This document shows, one piece after another, positions 25,513-34,960 of a DNA stretch of 64,000 bases. Location: NCBI RefSeq assembly GCF_900187455.1, contig NZ_FYDX01000014.1, positions 1 to 64,000 of the forward strand, in the 5' to 3' direction. Source of the DNA: Pseudomonas sp. Irchel 3E13 (GTDB lineage: Bacteria > Pseudomonadota > Gammaproteobacteria > Pseudomonadales > Pseudomonadaceae). How positions within the stretch are numbered: position 1 is the first letter of the stretch; each line of letters opens with the position of its first letter. A program made the position numbers and the translations under genes. The notes under the pieces are model-generated. The model ran no database searches, had not been told where the DNA came from, and saw only the letters and a list, made by a program, of their open reading frames with translations.

Positions 25513-27033
25513 ATGAACGCGCACACCACGCCCCCGCGTGCCGGCCTGTACCGGACGCATCCGGAGTTGATCCTGAACCTGGGCAGTTGTCTGGCCGTGC
25601 TGGCTATCGTCGCCATCGTGACCTTCCTGTTGCTGCGCGAACGGATGAATGTCGAGCAGACCGCCACTCGCTCGGCGCGCAATATCGTCAAGTTGATGGA
25701 GACCGACATCATTCGTAATGTCGAGCTCTACGACCTGTCCCTGCAAAGCCTGATCTGGGCCGTGCAACACCCGGAACTGCTCGGCATTCCGCCAGACATG
25801 CGTCAGCAGGTGCTGTTCAACCAGGCTTTCAGCAGCCCGGTGCGCGGCGACATCCTCTGGCTCGACCGCGACGGTAACGTAGCCGCGGACTCCACCAGCA
25901 GCACACCGCGCAGCGCCAACTTCGCCGACACGCCGATCTTCCAGGAACACAAGCGCAACCCCGACCTAGGCATGGTTATCAGCCCGCCGTTCAAGGCGCG
26001 CCTCGGTGATCTGGACTGGTGCATCAGTTTCAGCCGGCGGATCGAGGATGCAGATGGCGATTTCGCCGGCGTCGCCGGCGGTGCCCTGCGCCTGTCGCAT
26101 TTCAACGATGTGTTCCTGCGCCTGGACGTCGGCTACGACAGCAGCATCAACCTGATGAACACCGACGGCCTGTTGCTGGCGCGCCACGCCACCGGGCCGA
26201 GCGCCAGTTCCAGCGACCCGATCGGCAGCAATTTCGCCGCGCGACCGAACTTCCAGCGCCTGCTGGCCGAGGGCAGCGGCAGTTTCAGCGCGCCGTCCGG
26301 GCATGACGGCCGGCCGCGCCTGTACACCTTCGCCCGGGTCGCCGAGTTGCCATTGGTGCTGGTCGTCACGCAATCGGAGGATGAGGTCTACAGCGCCTGG
26401 AAACGCACCGCGATTCTGGTCAGCGCCGCCACCGGGGTGCTGTGCATCGGCATTCTGTGGCTGAGCCTGATGCTCGGCCGCGAATTGCGCCGCCGGCACA
26501 GCGCTGAACGCAACCTGTCCGAACTCGCGGCCACCGACAGCCTGACCGGCCTGCCCAATCGCCGCCAACTCGACCAGGTGCTACGCCGCGAATGGGCCCG
26601 GGCGCAGCGCAATCAACGGCCGATCGCGGTGCTGATGATCGACGTCGATCACTTCCGCGGCTTCAACGAACGCCACGGCCATCACGGCGGCGACGAAGCG
26701 CTGCGGCGCGTGGCCCACGCCATCGGTTGCAGCCTGCTGCGCCCCACCGACCTGGCGGCGCGCTACGGCGGCGAAGAGTTCGTCGCGGTGCTGCCGGACA
26801 CCGACCTGCACGGCGCGATGATTCTCGCCGAGCGCATCCGCCTCAGCGTGCAGGCCCTGGCGCCTTATGGCGGTGACGAGAAACCGGTGAGCATCAGCGT
26901 CGGCGTGGGCGTCCACGTTCCCGGCAGCGCGCTGAGCCTGGGCGAGTTGATGGCCGGCGCCGACGAGGCGCTGTACCGGGCCAAGCGCAACGGCCGCAAC
27001 CGCGTCGAAGCGCCGAAGCTGGCCAGCGCCTGA
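25513..27033 (+). CDS. Membrane diguanylate cyclase with periplasmic Cache-like sensor
   Basis: A 506-residue protein with transmembrane segments at about 19-42 and 300-322 enclosing a periplasmic double-Cache/PAS-like sensor. The C-terminal GGEEF domain has an intact active site GGEEF (about 419-423) and an inhibitory I-site RPTD five residues upstream, so it should be an active, product-inhibited c-di-GMP synthase. The frame is open back to a GTG at 25402; the ATG at 25513 is favoured because the added residues are polar and unlike the family. Ligand unknown. Confidence 0.88.
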   Translation: MNAHTTPPRAGLYRTHPELILNLGSCLAVLAIVAIVTFLLLRERMNVEQTATRSARNIVKLMETDIIRNVELYDLSLQSLIWAVQHPELLGIPPDMRQQVLFNQAFSSPVRGDILWLDRDGNVAADSTSSTPRSANFADTPIFQEHKRNPDLGMVISPPFKARLGDLDWCISFSRRIEDADGDFAGVAGGALRLSHFNDVFLRLDVGYDSSINLMNTDGLLLARHATGPSASSSDPIGSNFAARPNFQRLLAEGSGSFSAPSGHDGRPRLYTFARVAELPLVLVVTQSEDEVYSAWKRTAILVSAATGVLCIGILWLSLMLGRELRRRHSAERNLSELAATDSLTGLPNRRQLDQVLRREWARAQRNQRPIAVLMIDVDHFRGFNERHGHHGGDEALRRVAHAIGCSLLRPTDLAARYGGEEFVAVLPDTDLHGAMILAERIRLSVQALAPYGGDEKPVSISVGVGVHVPGSALSLGELMAGADEALYRAKRNGRNRVEAPKLASA

Positions 27034-27036
27034 CAC

Positions 27037-27071
27037 GAAAATGCCCCGCCGGCCAATGGCCGACGGGGCAT
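27037..27071 (-). terminator. Rho-independent terminator
   Basis: The stem ATGCCCCG/CGGGGCAT (27041-27048 with 27064-27071) is followed on the reverse strand by TTTTCG. It ends the DUF2383 gene and may also stop transcription arriving from the cyclase gene. Confidence 0.75.
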
Positions 27072-27094
27072 GGAGAGCGCGCTGGTGTCGCGAC

Positions 27095-27565
27095 TCAGGA
27101 GCGGGCGCGAGCGCTGTTGCGCAGCACTTTTACCTGGTCATGGTTACGCTGCACGCCGTGGTATTGACGCTCGACCAAGGAGTAGGCAGCCGACGCCGGA
27201 GCGATCTTGGCGAGTTTTTCCAGCGCTTCCTTGTAGGCCTTGAGCGCATGGTCTTCACCACGCTCGACTTCGTTCAGCACCGCCTCCTCGTCCTTGCCGG
27301 TGACCATGGATTTCAGGTTCACCCAGCCACGGTGCATGTCACCGCTGAGGCTGGTGGAGGTTTCCGGGTCACCGCCCAGGCTGCGCACATGTTGCTGCAG
27401 TTCGGCGGCGGCATCGGCGCAGCCGGTGCCACGTTGCACGAAGAATGCCTTCAGCTCGGGGTTCTTGACGTCTTCGGCACTGGTTTTGAAGCCTTTCTCG
27501 CCATCCTTGCTGAATTCGATCAGGTCATTGAGGACAGAAATGACTTCTTTGTTGGTATCGGTCAT
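27095..27565 (-). CDS. PA2169-type ferritin-like four-helix protein (DUF2383)
   Basis: A 156-residue, highly helical cytoplasmic protein with a conserved Asn/Asp/Leu-rich first helix, a Gly-Asp-x-His-Arg-Gly-Trp segment and spaced acidic residues, the pattern of the DUF2383/PA2169 family (TIGR02284). AAAGGAG precedes the ATG. Such proteins often accompany stress-response genes in pseudomonads. Metal binding is predicted by fold only. Confidence 0.85.
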   Translation of the reverse strand: MTDTNKEVISVLNDLIEFSKDGEKGFKTSAEDVKNPELKAFFVQRGTGCADAAAELQQHVRSLGGDPETSTSLSGDMHRGWVNLKSMVTGKDEEAVLNEVERGEDHALKAYKEALEKLAKIAPASAAYSLVERQYHGVQRNHDQVKVLRNSARARS

Positions 27566-27694
27566 GACACGGCTCCTTTTGCATGAGGGATGTTCCCCAT
27601 GGATAACGCAGCCTTCGTGCCAGACCTGACGATCTGCAAATTTCCTTTGTTATCAATAGTTTGAGCGAATAGCAAAAAACTGTACCCGCGCTTT

Positions 27695-27725
27695 CTGCAT
27701 GAACTGTCCTTTGGCCTTCATGCAG
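27695..27725. promoter_or_regulatory. 9-bp inverted repeat in a divergent promoter region
   Basis: CTGCATGAA (27695-27703) and TTCATGCAG (27717-27725) are perfect inverted copies 13 bases apart. They lie 45 bases before the gene at 27770 and about 130 bases before the divergent gene starting at 27565. Candidate operator; no known regulator matched. Confidence 0.35.
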
Positions 27726-27769
27726 ATTGCCTGTATCGTCCGGCCATTCATCAGTCTTTGCCGTGCGCC

Positions 27770-28000
27770 ATGAATCCCGAAACCCTCGAACTGCTGGTCA
27801 CCCGCGAAATGCCCTATGGCAAGTACAAGGGCCGGCTGATCGCCGACCTGCCCGGCCCCTACCTGAACTGGTTCGCCCGCCAGGGTTTTCCCCACGGCGA
27901 GTTGGGCGGCCTGCTGGCGCTGATGCACGAGGTCGACCACAACGGCCTGTCCGACCTGCTCGAACCCCTGCGTAAAAAGCACCCCCGCCCCCGCCCCTGA
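27770..28000 (+). CDS. DUF3820 family protein (QSregVF_b)
   Basis: A 76-residue protein with the motif MPYGKYKGRLIADLPGPYLNWFARQGFP, the hallmark of the DUF3820 family described as a putative quorum-sensing-regulated virulence factor. The ATG at 27770 matches the family N-terminus (MNPETLELL). The C-terminus is short and basic. It ends 15 bases before the next gene and is probably co-transcribed with it. Molecular function is not established. Confidence 0.8.
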   Translation: MNPETLELLVTREMPYGKYKGRLIADLPGPYLNWFARQGFPHGELGGLLALMHEVDHNGLSDLLEPLRKKHPRPRP

Positions 28001-28015
28001 ACAGCGAGAACGCGC

Positions 28016-29212
28016 ATGCACGACCTGCCTTCATCCACGCCCTCCCTTCTGGCCCGTGATGAGGGCTACTGGCAACGCATCGCCGCGAAATACGACGTCG
28101 AGCCCGGCCCCGTGAACCTGGAATACGGTTACTTCGGGCGCATGACCCGCACCGTCGCGCAGACTTATCAACAGCACATCGACGCCATCAACCGCTGCAA
28201 CTCGCTGCCGGTGCGCCAACACTTCGAGCAGATCGGCAGCGTGCAGATCCGCGACGCCGTCGCCGAACTGCTCGGCGTACCGGACCAGACCGTCGCCATC
28301 GCCCAGAGCGCCTCCGCCGCGCTGCAATCGCTGATCCGCAACTACAACCGCCTGCAGCCTGGCGACCAATTGCTGGTCAGCGACCAGGAATACGACAGCG
28401 TGCAGAACGCCATGCGCTGGCTAGCCCGCCAGCGCGGCCTGGAACTGATCGAGATCCGCCACCCGCATCCGGCCACGTTCGAGAACCTCGTGCAGAGCTA
28501 CCGCCACGCCTTCGAACGGCATCCGCGCATTCGCCTGATGCCGCTGACCTACGTCACCCACCGCACCGGGCTGGTGATGCCGGTCCAGGCCATCGCGGCC
28601 TGCGCCCGCGAATTCGGCGTCGAGGTGATCCTCGACGGCGCACACGCCCTGGGCCAGATCGACTTCGACCTGGAGCAACTGGGTATCGAACTGGCGGGCT
28701 TCAATTTGCAGAAATGGATCGGCGCGCCGCTGAGCCTCGGCGTGGTCTACATCGCCCCCGACAAGATCGACGCCATCGACCCGGACATGGGCGAGCTGCG
28801 TTATCCACAGGCCGACATCCGCTCACGGGCGCCGTACGGCACGCCGAACATCCCCGCCTGGCTGACCCTGCCGACGGTGTTCGACGAACACCGGGCGGCC
28901 GGCGGCGCCGCGGTGAAAGGCGCGCGGCTGAATTACCTGCGGGATCTCTGGGTGGCGCCGGCGCGGGAGATGGCCGGCATTGAAGTGATGACCCCGGATG
29001 ACCCGCGGTTGTATTGCGGCATCACCTCGTTCCGCTTCACCCGGCACAGCGATCAGGCCGTCATGGCGGAGCGACTGCTGAAGGAATTCAACCTGTTCAC
29101 CGTGGCCCGCGACGGCTCGGCGTGCGGGCCGTGCATTCGGGTGACGCCGGGGTTCAGCACGACGCCGGCGGAAGTTGGGTTGTTGGTGAACGCCCTGGAA
29201 CAACTGGCCTGA
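28016..29212 (+). CDS. Class V aminotransferase-like PLP enzyme
   Basis: A 398-residue fold-type-I PLP enzyme with DGAHALGQ (Asp207 binds the PLP ring) and Schiff-base Lys233 in FNLQKWIGAP. It belongs to the broad class V group that includes isopenicillin N epimerase-like and cysteine-desulfurase-like enzymes. No active-site cysteine loop marks it as a desulfurase. Substrate cannot be read from the sequence. It follows the DUF3820 gene by 15 bases. Confidence 0.82.
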   Translation: MHDLPSSTPSLLARDEGYWQRIAAKYDVEPGPVNLEYGYFGRMTRTVAQTYQQHIDAINRCNSLPVRQHFEQIGSVQIRDAVAELLGVPDQTVAIAQSASAALQSLIRNYNRLQPGDQLLVSDQEYDSVQNAMRWLARQRGLELIEIRHPHPATFENLVQSYRHAFERHPRIRLMPLTYVTHRTGLVMPVQAIAACAREFGVEVILDGAHALGQIDFDLEQLGIELAGFNLQKWIGAPLSLGVVYIAPDKIDAIDPDMGELRYPQADIRSRAPYGTPNIPAWLTLPTVFDEHRAAGGAAVKGARLNYLRDLWVAPAREMAGIEVMTPDDPRLYCGITSFRFTRHSDQAVMAERLLKEFNLFTVARDGSACGPCIRVTPGFSTTPAEVGLLVNALEQLA

Positions 29213-29220
29213 AACCCTTC

Positions 29221-29290
29221 CCCCGTCCGTAGGAGCGAGCTTGCTCGCGAAGGCGCCCTTTCGCGAGCAAGCTCGCTCCTACGGACGGGG
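29221..29290. repeat. REP doublet with 31-bp perfect arms between convergent genes
   Basis: Arms 29221-29251 and 29260-29290 are perfect inverted copies with an 8-base loop, and pairing continues outside with one bulged C. It starts nine bases after the aminotransferase stop and ends just before the fruA stop at 29297, so it can act as a bidirectional terminator or 3'-end protector. Confidence 0.9.
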
Positions 29291-29296
29291 AAGGCG

Positions 29297-31030
29297 TCAG
29301 CCCTTCACCGGCGCCACCGCCAACTCAACCCCCTCGCCCCGCTTCAACACCGCGTACACCACCGCCGTCAGCACACTCCCCGCGACAATCGCCAGCAGGT
29401 ACAACAGCGCGTGGTTGATCGCGTTCGGGATCAGCATCACGAACAGCCCGCCATGGGGCGCCATCAGCTTGCAGCCGAAGTACATCGACAGCGCCCCGGT
29501 CAGCGCGCCGCCGGCGATGCTCGCCGGGATCACCCGCAGCGGGTCTTTCGCGGCAAACGGAATCGCGCCTTCGGAGATGAAGCACAAGCCCAGCACCAGC
29601 GCCGCCTTGCCCGCTTCGCGCTCGCTCTGGGCGAACTTGCGGCGGGCGAGGAAGGTGGCGATGCCCAGGCCGATCGGCGGCACCATGCCGGCGGCCATGG
29701 TCGCGGCCATCGGTGCATAACTCTGCGACGCCAGCAGCCCGACCGAGAACGCGTAGGCCGCCTTGTTCACCGGCCCGCCCAGGTCGACGCACATCATCGC
29801 GCCGAGCACGATGCCGAGCAGGATCGCGTTGGTGGTGCCCATGCTGTCGAGGAATTCAGTCAGCCCGGCGAGCAACCCGGCCACCGGCTTGCCGACCACA
29901 TAGATCATCACCAGCCCGGTGAACAGGCTGGAGAACAGCGGGATCAACAGGATCGGCTTGAGCGCTTCGAGGCTGGTCGGCAGCTTCAGCCAGCGGCTGA
30001 TGGCCTTGGCGCTGTAGCCGGCGAGAAAGCCGGCGATGATCCCGCCAATGAAGCCCGCGCCCAGCGTGCTGGCCAGCAGGCCGCCGATCATCCCCGGCGC
30101 CAGGCCCGGCCGATCGGCGATGGAATAGGCGATGTAGCCGGCGAGCAGCGGCACCATCAGCTTGAACGCCGCCTCGCCGCCGATCTGCATCAGCGCCGCC
30201 GGCAAGGTGCCCGGCTCCTTGAAGGCTTCGATACCGAAGACGAACGACAGGGCGATCAACAGACCACCGGCCACCACCATCGGCAGCATGAATGACACGC
30301 CGGTGAGCAGGTGCTTGTAGACGCCGGTCTTCTCGTTGCTCGCCTGCGCCGCCTGGGCGGTGGCGGTGTTTTCTTCGCGGGCCTCGGCGAGGGCTTTTTC
30401 CAGCGTGGCCTTGGCCTGTTTCAACGCCACGCCAGTGCCGCAGCGGAAAATCCGTTTGCCGGCGAAGCGCCCGGTGGGCACGTCGATGTCGGCGGCCAGC
30501 AGGACCACATCGGCCTCGGCGATCGCCGCGGCGCTCAGCGGATTGCGCGCACCGACCGAGCCCTGGGTTTCCACGCTCAACTGCAGGCCCATCTGTTGCG
30601 CGGCCTGTTGCAGCGCCTCGGCGGCCATGAAGGTGTGGGCCACGCCCGTCGGGCAGGCGGTGACGGCGACCACCTTGGCGGTCTTGGCCTGGGTTGGCGG
30701 GGCGACGTCATCGGTCGGGTGATAGACCGCCGCGTTGTCGGCCGCCTCGCGCAAGAAGTTATCCACATCCCGCAACGCCCGCGCCGGGGTGCTCTGGAAC
30801 AGGCGCTTGCCGGCGAAACGCTGCAACGCCAGCGGCCCGGTGGTGACCACCAGCACCCAGTCGGCATCGGCGATCACCGCCGCCGACAACTGCCGCTCGG
30901 GATGGGCCGGGTCATGCACTTCGACGCTGGTGCTCCAGCCCAGGCGCTGGGCGGCGGCGTCCAGCAGGCGGGCGCTCAATACACTGGACACCTGGCCGTT
31001 GGGGCAGGCGGTGACGATTGCGAGTTTCAT
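29297..31030 (-). CDS. fruA: Fructose PTS permease, EIIB'-EIIB-EIIC
   Basis: A 577-residue protein: a degenerate EIIB' domain (Cys9 in VTACPNG), a second EIIB with phospho-acceptor Cys126 in VTACPTGVAHTF, and a membrane EIIC (about 235-570) with about ten hydrophobic segments. It imports fructose as fructose-1-phosphate, taking phosphate from FruB. It overlaps fruK by four bases (ATGA). This is the last gene of fruBKA. Confidence 0.95.
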   Translation of the reverse strand: MKLAIVTACPNGQVSSVLSARLLDAAAQRLGWSTSVEVHDPAHPERQLSAAVIADADWVLVVTTGPLALQRFAGKRLFQSTPARALRDVDNFLREAADNAAVYHPTDDVAPPTQAKTAKVVAVTACPTGVAHTFMAAEALQQAAQQMGLQLSVETQGSVGARNPLSAAAIAEADVVLLAADIDVPTGRFAGKRIFRCGTGVALKQAKATLEKALAEAREENTATAQAAQASNEKTGVYKHLLTGVSFMLPMVVAGGLLIALSFVFGIEAFKEPGTLPAALMQIGGEAAFKLMVPLLAGYIAYSIADRPGLAPGMIGGLLASTLGAGFIGGIIAGFLAGYSAKAISRWLKLPTSLEALKPILLIPLFSSLFTGLVMIYVVGKPVAGLLAGLTEFLDSMGTTNAILLGIVLGAMMCVDLGGPVNKAAYAFSVGLLASQSYAPMAATMAAGMVPPIGLGIATFLARRKFAQSEREAGKAALVLGLCFISEGAIPFAAKDPLRVIPASIAGGALTGALSMYFGCKLMAPHGGLFVMLIPNAINHALLYLLAIVAGSVLTAVVYAVLKRGEGVELAVAPVKG

Positions 31031-31983
31031 TGTTCACCCTCTTGTTCTGCGCTCGGGGTCTGAATGCGGACTTCTGTTTCGAAGCGCGCCAGTTGCGCGC
31101 GGTCGTTGATGCCGAAGCCGATCTGGCTCACCGCCTGGGCGGCGATGGCGGTGGCGCGGCGCAGGGTCTGCTCCGGCGCTTCGCCCGCCAGCAGGCCGTG
31201 GACCATGCCGGCCAGCAGCGAATCGCCAGCGCCCACGGTGCTGGCGACCGTCACCCGTGGCGGCAGCCCTTGCAGCACCGCGCCGCGGCTGAACCAGTTG
31301 ACGCCCTGTTCGCCCTGGGACACCACCACATGCTCGATGCCCTGTTCGATCAGCCGTTGCGCCGCCGCCCGCTGCTCGGCAAAGCCGTGCACCGGCGTGC
31401 CCAACACTTCGCCCAGCTCCTCGGTGTTCGGTTTGACCAGCCACGGCACGGCGCGCAGGCCGGCTTCAAGGGCGGCGCCGCTGCTGTCGAAAGCGACTTT
31501 CAGGCCCATGGCCTTGAGCCGGGTCAGCAGCGCTTCGAGCCACTGCGGGCTGATGCCGCGTGGCAGGCTGCCGGCGACCACCACGGCGTCGTGTCCGGGG
31601 GCGAGTTGGTCGAGCCGGTCGAGTAGCGCCTGACGTGCCGCTTCGTCCACCTCCGGGCCCGGGCCGTTGATGTCGGTGACCTCTCCGCCGTTCTCCACCA
31701 GCTTGATATTGCTGCGGGTTTCGCCCGGTACGCGGATAAAGCCGTCGACGAAGCCGCGACGCTGCATCAGCGCCTCGAACGGCGACAGGTTGTCCAGGCC
31801 GAGAAAACCACTGACGCTCAGCCCGTGACCGAGATCGGCGAGCACCTGGGCCACGTTCAGCCCCTTGCCGGCGGCATGGCTGTGCTGGGCCGAGGCGCGG
31901 TTGACCGCGCCGGTGCGCAACGCCTCCAGGCTCACGGTCACGTCCAGCGCCGGGTTCAGGGTCAGGGTCAGAATCTTGGCCAT
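31027..31983 (-). CDS. fruK: 1-phosphofructokinase
   Basis: A 318-residue PfkB-family kinase. The N-terminus MAKILTLTLNPALDVT and the C-terminal signature (TVGAGDSLLAGMVHG, with catalytic Asp) are typical. It converts fructose-1-phosphate to fructose-1,6-bisphosphate. The start ATG overlaps the fruB stop (TGATG), so the GTG one codon earlier is not favoured. The second gene of fruBKA. Confidence 0.95.
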   Translation of the reverse strand: MAKILTLTLNPALDVTVSLEALRTGAVNRASAQHSHAAGKGLNVAQVLADLGHGLSVSGFLGLDNLSPFEALMQRRGFVDGFIRVPGETRSNIKLVENGGEVTDINGPGPEVDEAARQALLDRLDQLAPGHDAVVVAGSLPRGISPQWLEALLTRLKAMGLKVAFDSSGAALEAGLRAVPWLVKPNTEELGEVLGTPVHGFAEQRAAAQRLIEQGIEHVVVSQGEQGVNWFSRGAVLQGLPPRVTVASTVGAGDSLLAGMVHGLLAGEAPEQTLRRATAIAAQAVSQIGFGINDRAQLARFETEVRIQTPSAEQEGEQ

Positions 31984-34841
31984 CACTGCGTCTCCACCAG
32001 TGCCCGCACATCGCCGGCACTGCCCAGGCTCAGCGCTTTTCGCGCGAGCATCCGGGCGTGTTCAATACTCAGGGCGCGCACCTGGGCCTTCACTTCGGCA
32101 ATGCCACGCGGCGCCACGCTCAATTCATCCACATCCAGCCCGACCAGCAGCGGCACCGCCTGCGGATCGCCCGCCAGTTCGCCGCACACGCCTACCCACT
32201 TGCCATGGGCGTGGGCCGCGCGCACGGTCATGTCGATCAGGTTGAGCACCGCCGGGTGCAGGCCGTCGGCCTGGGCCGAAAGGCTCGGATGACCACGGTC
32301 GATGGCCAGGGTGTACTGGGTCAGGTCGTTGGTGCCGACACTGAAAAAATCCACTTCCGCCGCGAGGACCGGCGCCAGCAGCGCCGCCGACGGCACTTCG
32401 ATCATGATCCCGACCTGCAGGTCAGCGACCGGGATCTCGCCGCGCAAGCGCTCGACCATCTGCCGCGCCTGACGCCATTCCTCCACCTGCCCGACCATCG
32501 GGAACATGATCCGCAACGGCCGCTCGCCCGCCGCACGCAGCAGGGCGCGAAGCTGGCTTTCCATCACCTGCGGGCGTTGCAGGGTCAGGCGGATGCCGCG
32601 CACGCCGAGGAACGGGTTTTCTTCCTTGTCGATCGGCCAGTACGGCAGCGGCTTGTCGCCACCGACGTCGAGGGTGCGCACCACCAGCGGGCGCCCGCCG
32701 AGGCCGTCGAGCACGCGGCGGTACTCGGCTTCCTGGGTGGCCTCGTCCGGCAATTGCGGATGGGCCATGAAAATCAGTTCGGTGCGCAGCAGCCCGACGC
32801 CTTCGGCGCCTTGCTCGACCACCTTGTCGATGCCGCTGCTTTCACCGATGTTGGCGAAGACCTCCACCCCGTGGCCGTCGCGGGTGATCGCCGGCTCGTG
32901 GCGGGAGGCGTGGGCGGCGCGCAGGCGTTCTTCGCGTTGCTCGCGCTCGGCCAGGGCCTTTTCCAGTCGATCCGCGGCCGGCGCCACGGTGACCCGCCCG
33001 CGCTGACCGTCCAGCAGCAACGCGGTGCCGGGGGCGATCAACAACACCGCATCGCCAGCGCCGACCACGGCGGGAATGCCCAGCGCCCGCGCCACAATGG
33101 CGCTGTGCGCCGTGGCACCGCCACGGGCGGTGAGGATGCCGGCGACCCGCGCCGGGTCCAGGCGCGCCACATCGGACGGGCCGACCTCGGCCATCACCAA
33201 CACGTAAGGCTGCTCCGGCTCGGGCGTTTCGCTCACGCCGCAAAGTTGCGCCAGCACCCGGCGCCCCACATCGCGCAGGTCCGCCGCACGCTCGGCGAGC
33301 AACGCGTCCTGCAAGGCTTCCTGCTGCCGCGCCGCCGCGTCGATCACCGCCAGCCAGGCGGCCGGAGCGCTTTCGCCCTGGCGCAGGCGCAATTCCACTT
33401 CGTCGCCGAGTCCGGGGTCGGCGAGCATTTCCAGGTGGGTGATGAAAATCTCGCGGATCGCCGTGGCCTGGCTGCGCTGGACCAGCCCGTCGATCTCGGC
33501 GCGCACCCGGGCCAGGGCGTCTTGCAGACGCTGGCGTTCCAGCGCGGGAGACTCACCGCGCAATGGGTATTCGAAGGTCTGCAACAGGTGAACATGCGCC
33601 GGACCGCTGGCGATGCCAGGCGCGGCGGCGATGCCCTGGAGGGTCGAGCCGTCCACCGGCTTCACCTGCGCGGCCAGCGGCGCGGGCGCGTCGATCGCCA
33701 CTTGGGTGACGGCGGGCAGCGCTTCGACCTCTTCGCCGAGGCCACTTTCGACGGCCGCCAGCAAGGCCGGCAGGGCGGCGGCGATGCTCGGCTCGACACT
33801 GAATTCCAGCACCTGGCCCCGCCGCGCACCGAGGCTCAGCAGCTTGCTCAAGCTCTTCACCGAAACGGCGGGGGCGTTGCCATCGACCACCAGCACCCGC
33901 ACCTCGCCGTCGAATTCCTTGGCCAGTTGCGCGAGGATCTTCGCCGGACGCGCATGCAGGCCGTGGGGGTTGGCCAGGGCGATGCGGGCGCTCGGCCAGT
34001 CGGTCGGTACAGCGCCGCCCAGCATGCCAAGCACGGTGCGAACGTTGCCGGCACGCAACAATTCCTGCCCCCGGCCCTCGACCAACAGACCGCACAGGCG
34101 CTCAAGCACGGTTTGATGCGCCTCGCCCTGGCTGGCCAGACAGAACAGGCCATTGAACGGCTGACCCTGATGGCGCAGCGGTTGTTGCGGCGTGACGAAG
34201 GCCAGTCCCGGCTGGCGCACCGCCTGCGCGCTGTGCAGCCACCACAGGCCGTCACCCAGCGGCAGCGGATCGACCTGCTGCAAGCGGCCGGCAAAATCAC
34301 CGTCGACGCACTCCACACGGCGCAACAGCCGGGCGCCTTGCCAGAGCAGGTCGTCGAAATCGTCAGCGGGTACGCCGAGGCCAAGAGTGCGTTCGTCCAG
34401 CAGCAGCTCGCGCGGCGCGCCCTGCAACAGGTGCAGCACCGCTTCGGCGCTGTCGGCGCGGCTCAGGGCCTCGGCCATATCGGCGTCGCCGAGGGCGCGG
34501 GTAAGTTGTTGCAGCAGGAGCAGGTGTTCGTCGGAGCGCGCGGCAATGGCGATGGCCAGGTAGACGCGCTGGCCGTCGCCCCAGTCCACGCCCTCGGGGA
34601 ATTGCATCAGGCGCACGCCGGTGACGTGTACCAGATCGCGGGTCTGCGGCGTGCCGTGGGGAATCGCGATGCCTTGGCCGAGAAAGGTCGAGCCCTGCGC
34701 TTCGCGGGCCTGCAGACCGGCCAGGTAACCGTCGGCAACCAGCCCGTCGCGCACCAGGTGTCCGGCCAGAAGCTGCAAGGCCGCGGACTTGTCCACAGCC
34801 GTCTGGCCCATGGATATCTGCGCCGTGGTGAACTCGAGCAT
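31983..34841 (-). CDS. fruB: Fructose PTS multiphosphoryl transfer protein (EIIA-HPr-EI)
   Basis: A 952-residue fusion carrying the whole soluble phosphate relay. EIIA-Fru is residues 1-145 (His62 in IPHGT). The FPr/HPr domain spans about 285-370 (His296 in GLHARP). Enzyme I runs from about 400 to 950 (His579 in GGATAHS; PEP-binding C-terminal half). It passes phosphate from PEP to FruA. AAGGAG precedes the ATG by six bases. The promoter region carries an exact FruR operator. Fused EIIA-HPr-EI is the form typical of pseudomonads. Confidence 0.96.
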   Translation of the reverse strand: MLEFTTAQISMGQTAVDKSAALQLLAGHLVRDGLVADGYLAGLQAREAQGSTFLGQGIAIPHGTPQTRDLVHVTGVRLMQFPEGVDWGDGQRVYLAIAIAARSDEHLLLLQQLTRALGDADMAEALSRADSAEAVLHLLQGAPRELLLDERTLGLGVPADDFDDLLWQGARLLRRVECVDGDFAGRLQQVDPLPLGDGLWWLHSAQAVRQPGLAFVTPQQPLRHQGQPFNGLFCLASQGEAHQTVLERLCGLLVEGRGQELLRAGNVRTVLGMLGGAVPTDWPSARIALANPHGLHARPAKILAQLAKEFDGEVRVLVVDGNAPAVSVKSLSKLLSLGARRGQVLEFSVEPSIAAALPALLAAVESGLGEEVEALPAVTQVAIDAPAPLAAQVKPVDGSTLQGIAAAPGIASGPAHVHLLQTFEYPLRGESPALERQRLQDALARVRAEIDGLVQRSQATAIREIFITHLEMLADPGLGDEVELRLRQGESAPAAWLAVIDAAARQQEALQDALLAERAADLRDVGRRVLAQLCGVSETPEPEQPYVLVMAEVGPSDVARLDPARVAGILTARGGATAHSAIVARALGIPAVVGAGDAVLLIAPGTALLLDGQRGRVTVAPAADRLEKALAEREQREERLRAAHASRHEPAITRDGHGVEVFANIGESSGIDKVVEQGAEGVGLLRTELIFMAHPQLPDEATQEAEYRRVLDGLGGRPLVVRTLDVGGDKPLPYWPIDKEENPFLGVRGIRLTLQRPQVMESQLRALLRAAGERPLRIMFPMVGQVEEWRQARQMVERLRGEIPVADLQVGIMIEVPSAALLAPVLAAEVDFFSVGTNDLTQYTLAIDRGHPSLSAQADGLHPAVLNLIDMTVRAAHAHGKWVGVCGELAGDPQAVPLLVGLDVDELSVAPRGIAEVKAQVRALSIEHARMLARKALSLGSAGDVRALVETQ

Positions 34842-34928
34842 GACCGTCTCCTTTGCAACGCCGGGACGGCGTCGAGGTTATTGTTGTTGAGGTAAAAGCA
34901 TAGGGCCAGCAATCATCTGATCCTATGG

Positions 34929-34938
34929 CAAGCGCTTG
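34929..34938. promoter_or_regulatory. LacI-type palindrome CAAGCGCTTG near the fru promoter
   Basis: CAAGCGCTTG is a perfect 10-bp palindrome with the central CG step typical of LacI/GalR-family operators. It is 32 bases, centre to centre, from the FruR box. It may be a second, weaker FruR site or bind another family member. Confidence 0.35.
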
Positions 34939-34960
34939 GTGCGGCAGTAAAATCGCTTGC

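Noticed and set aside
32058..34895. 945-codon open frame antisense to fruB
   Set aside because: Same composition artefact. The reverse-strand frame has complete EIIA, HPr and EI motifs and accounts for the region.
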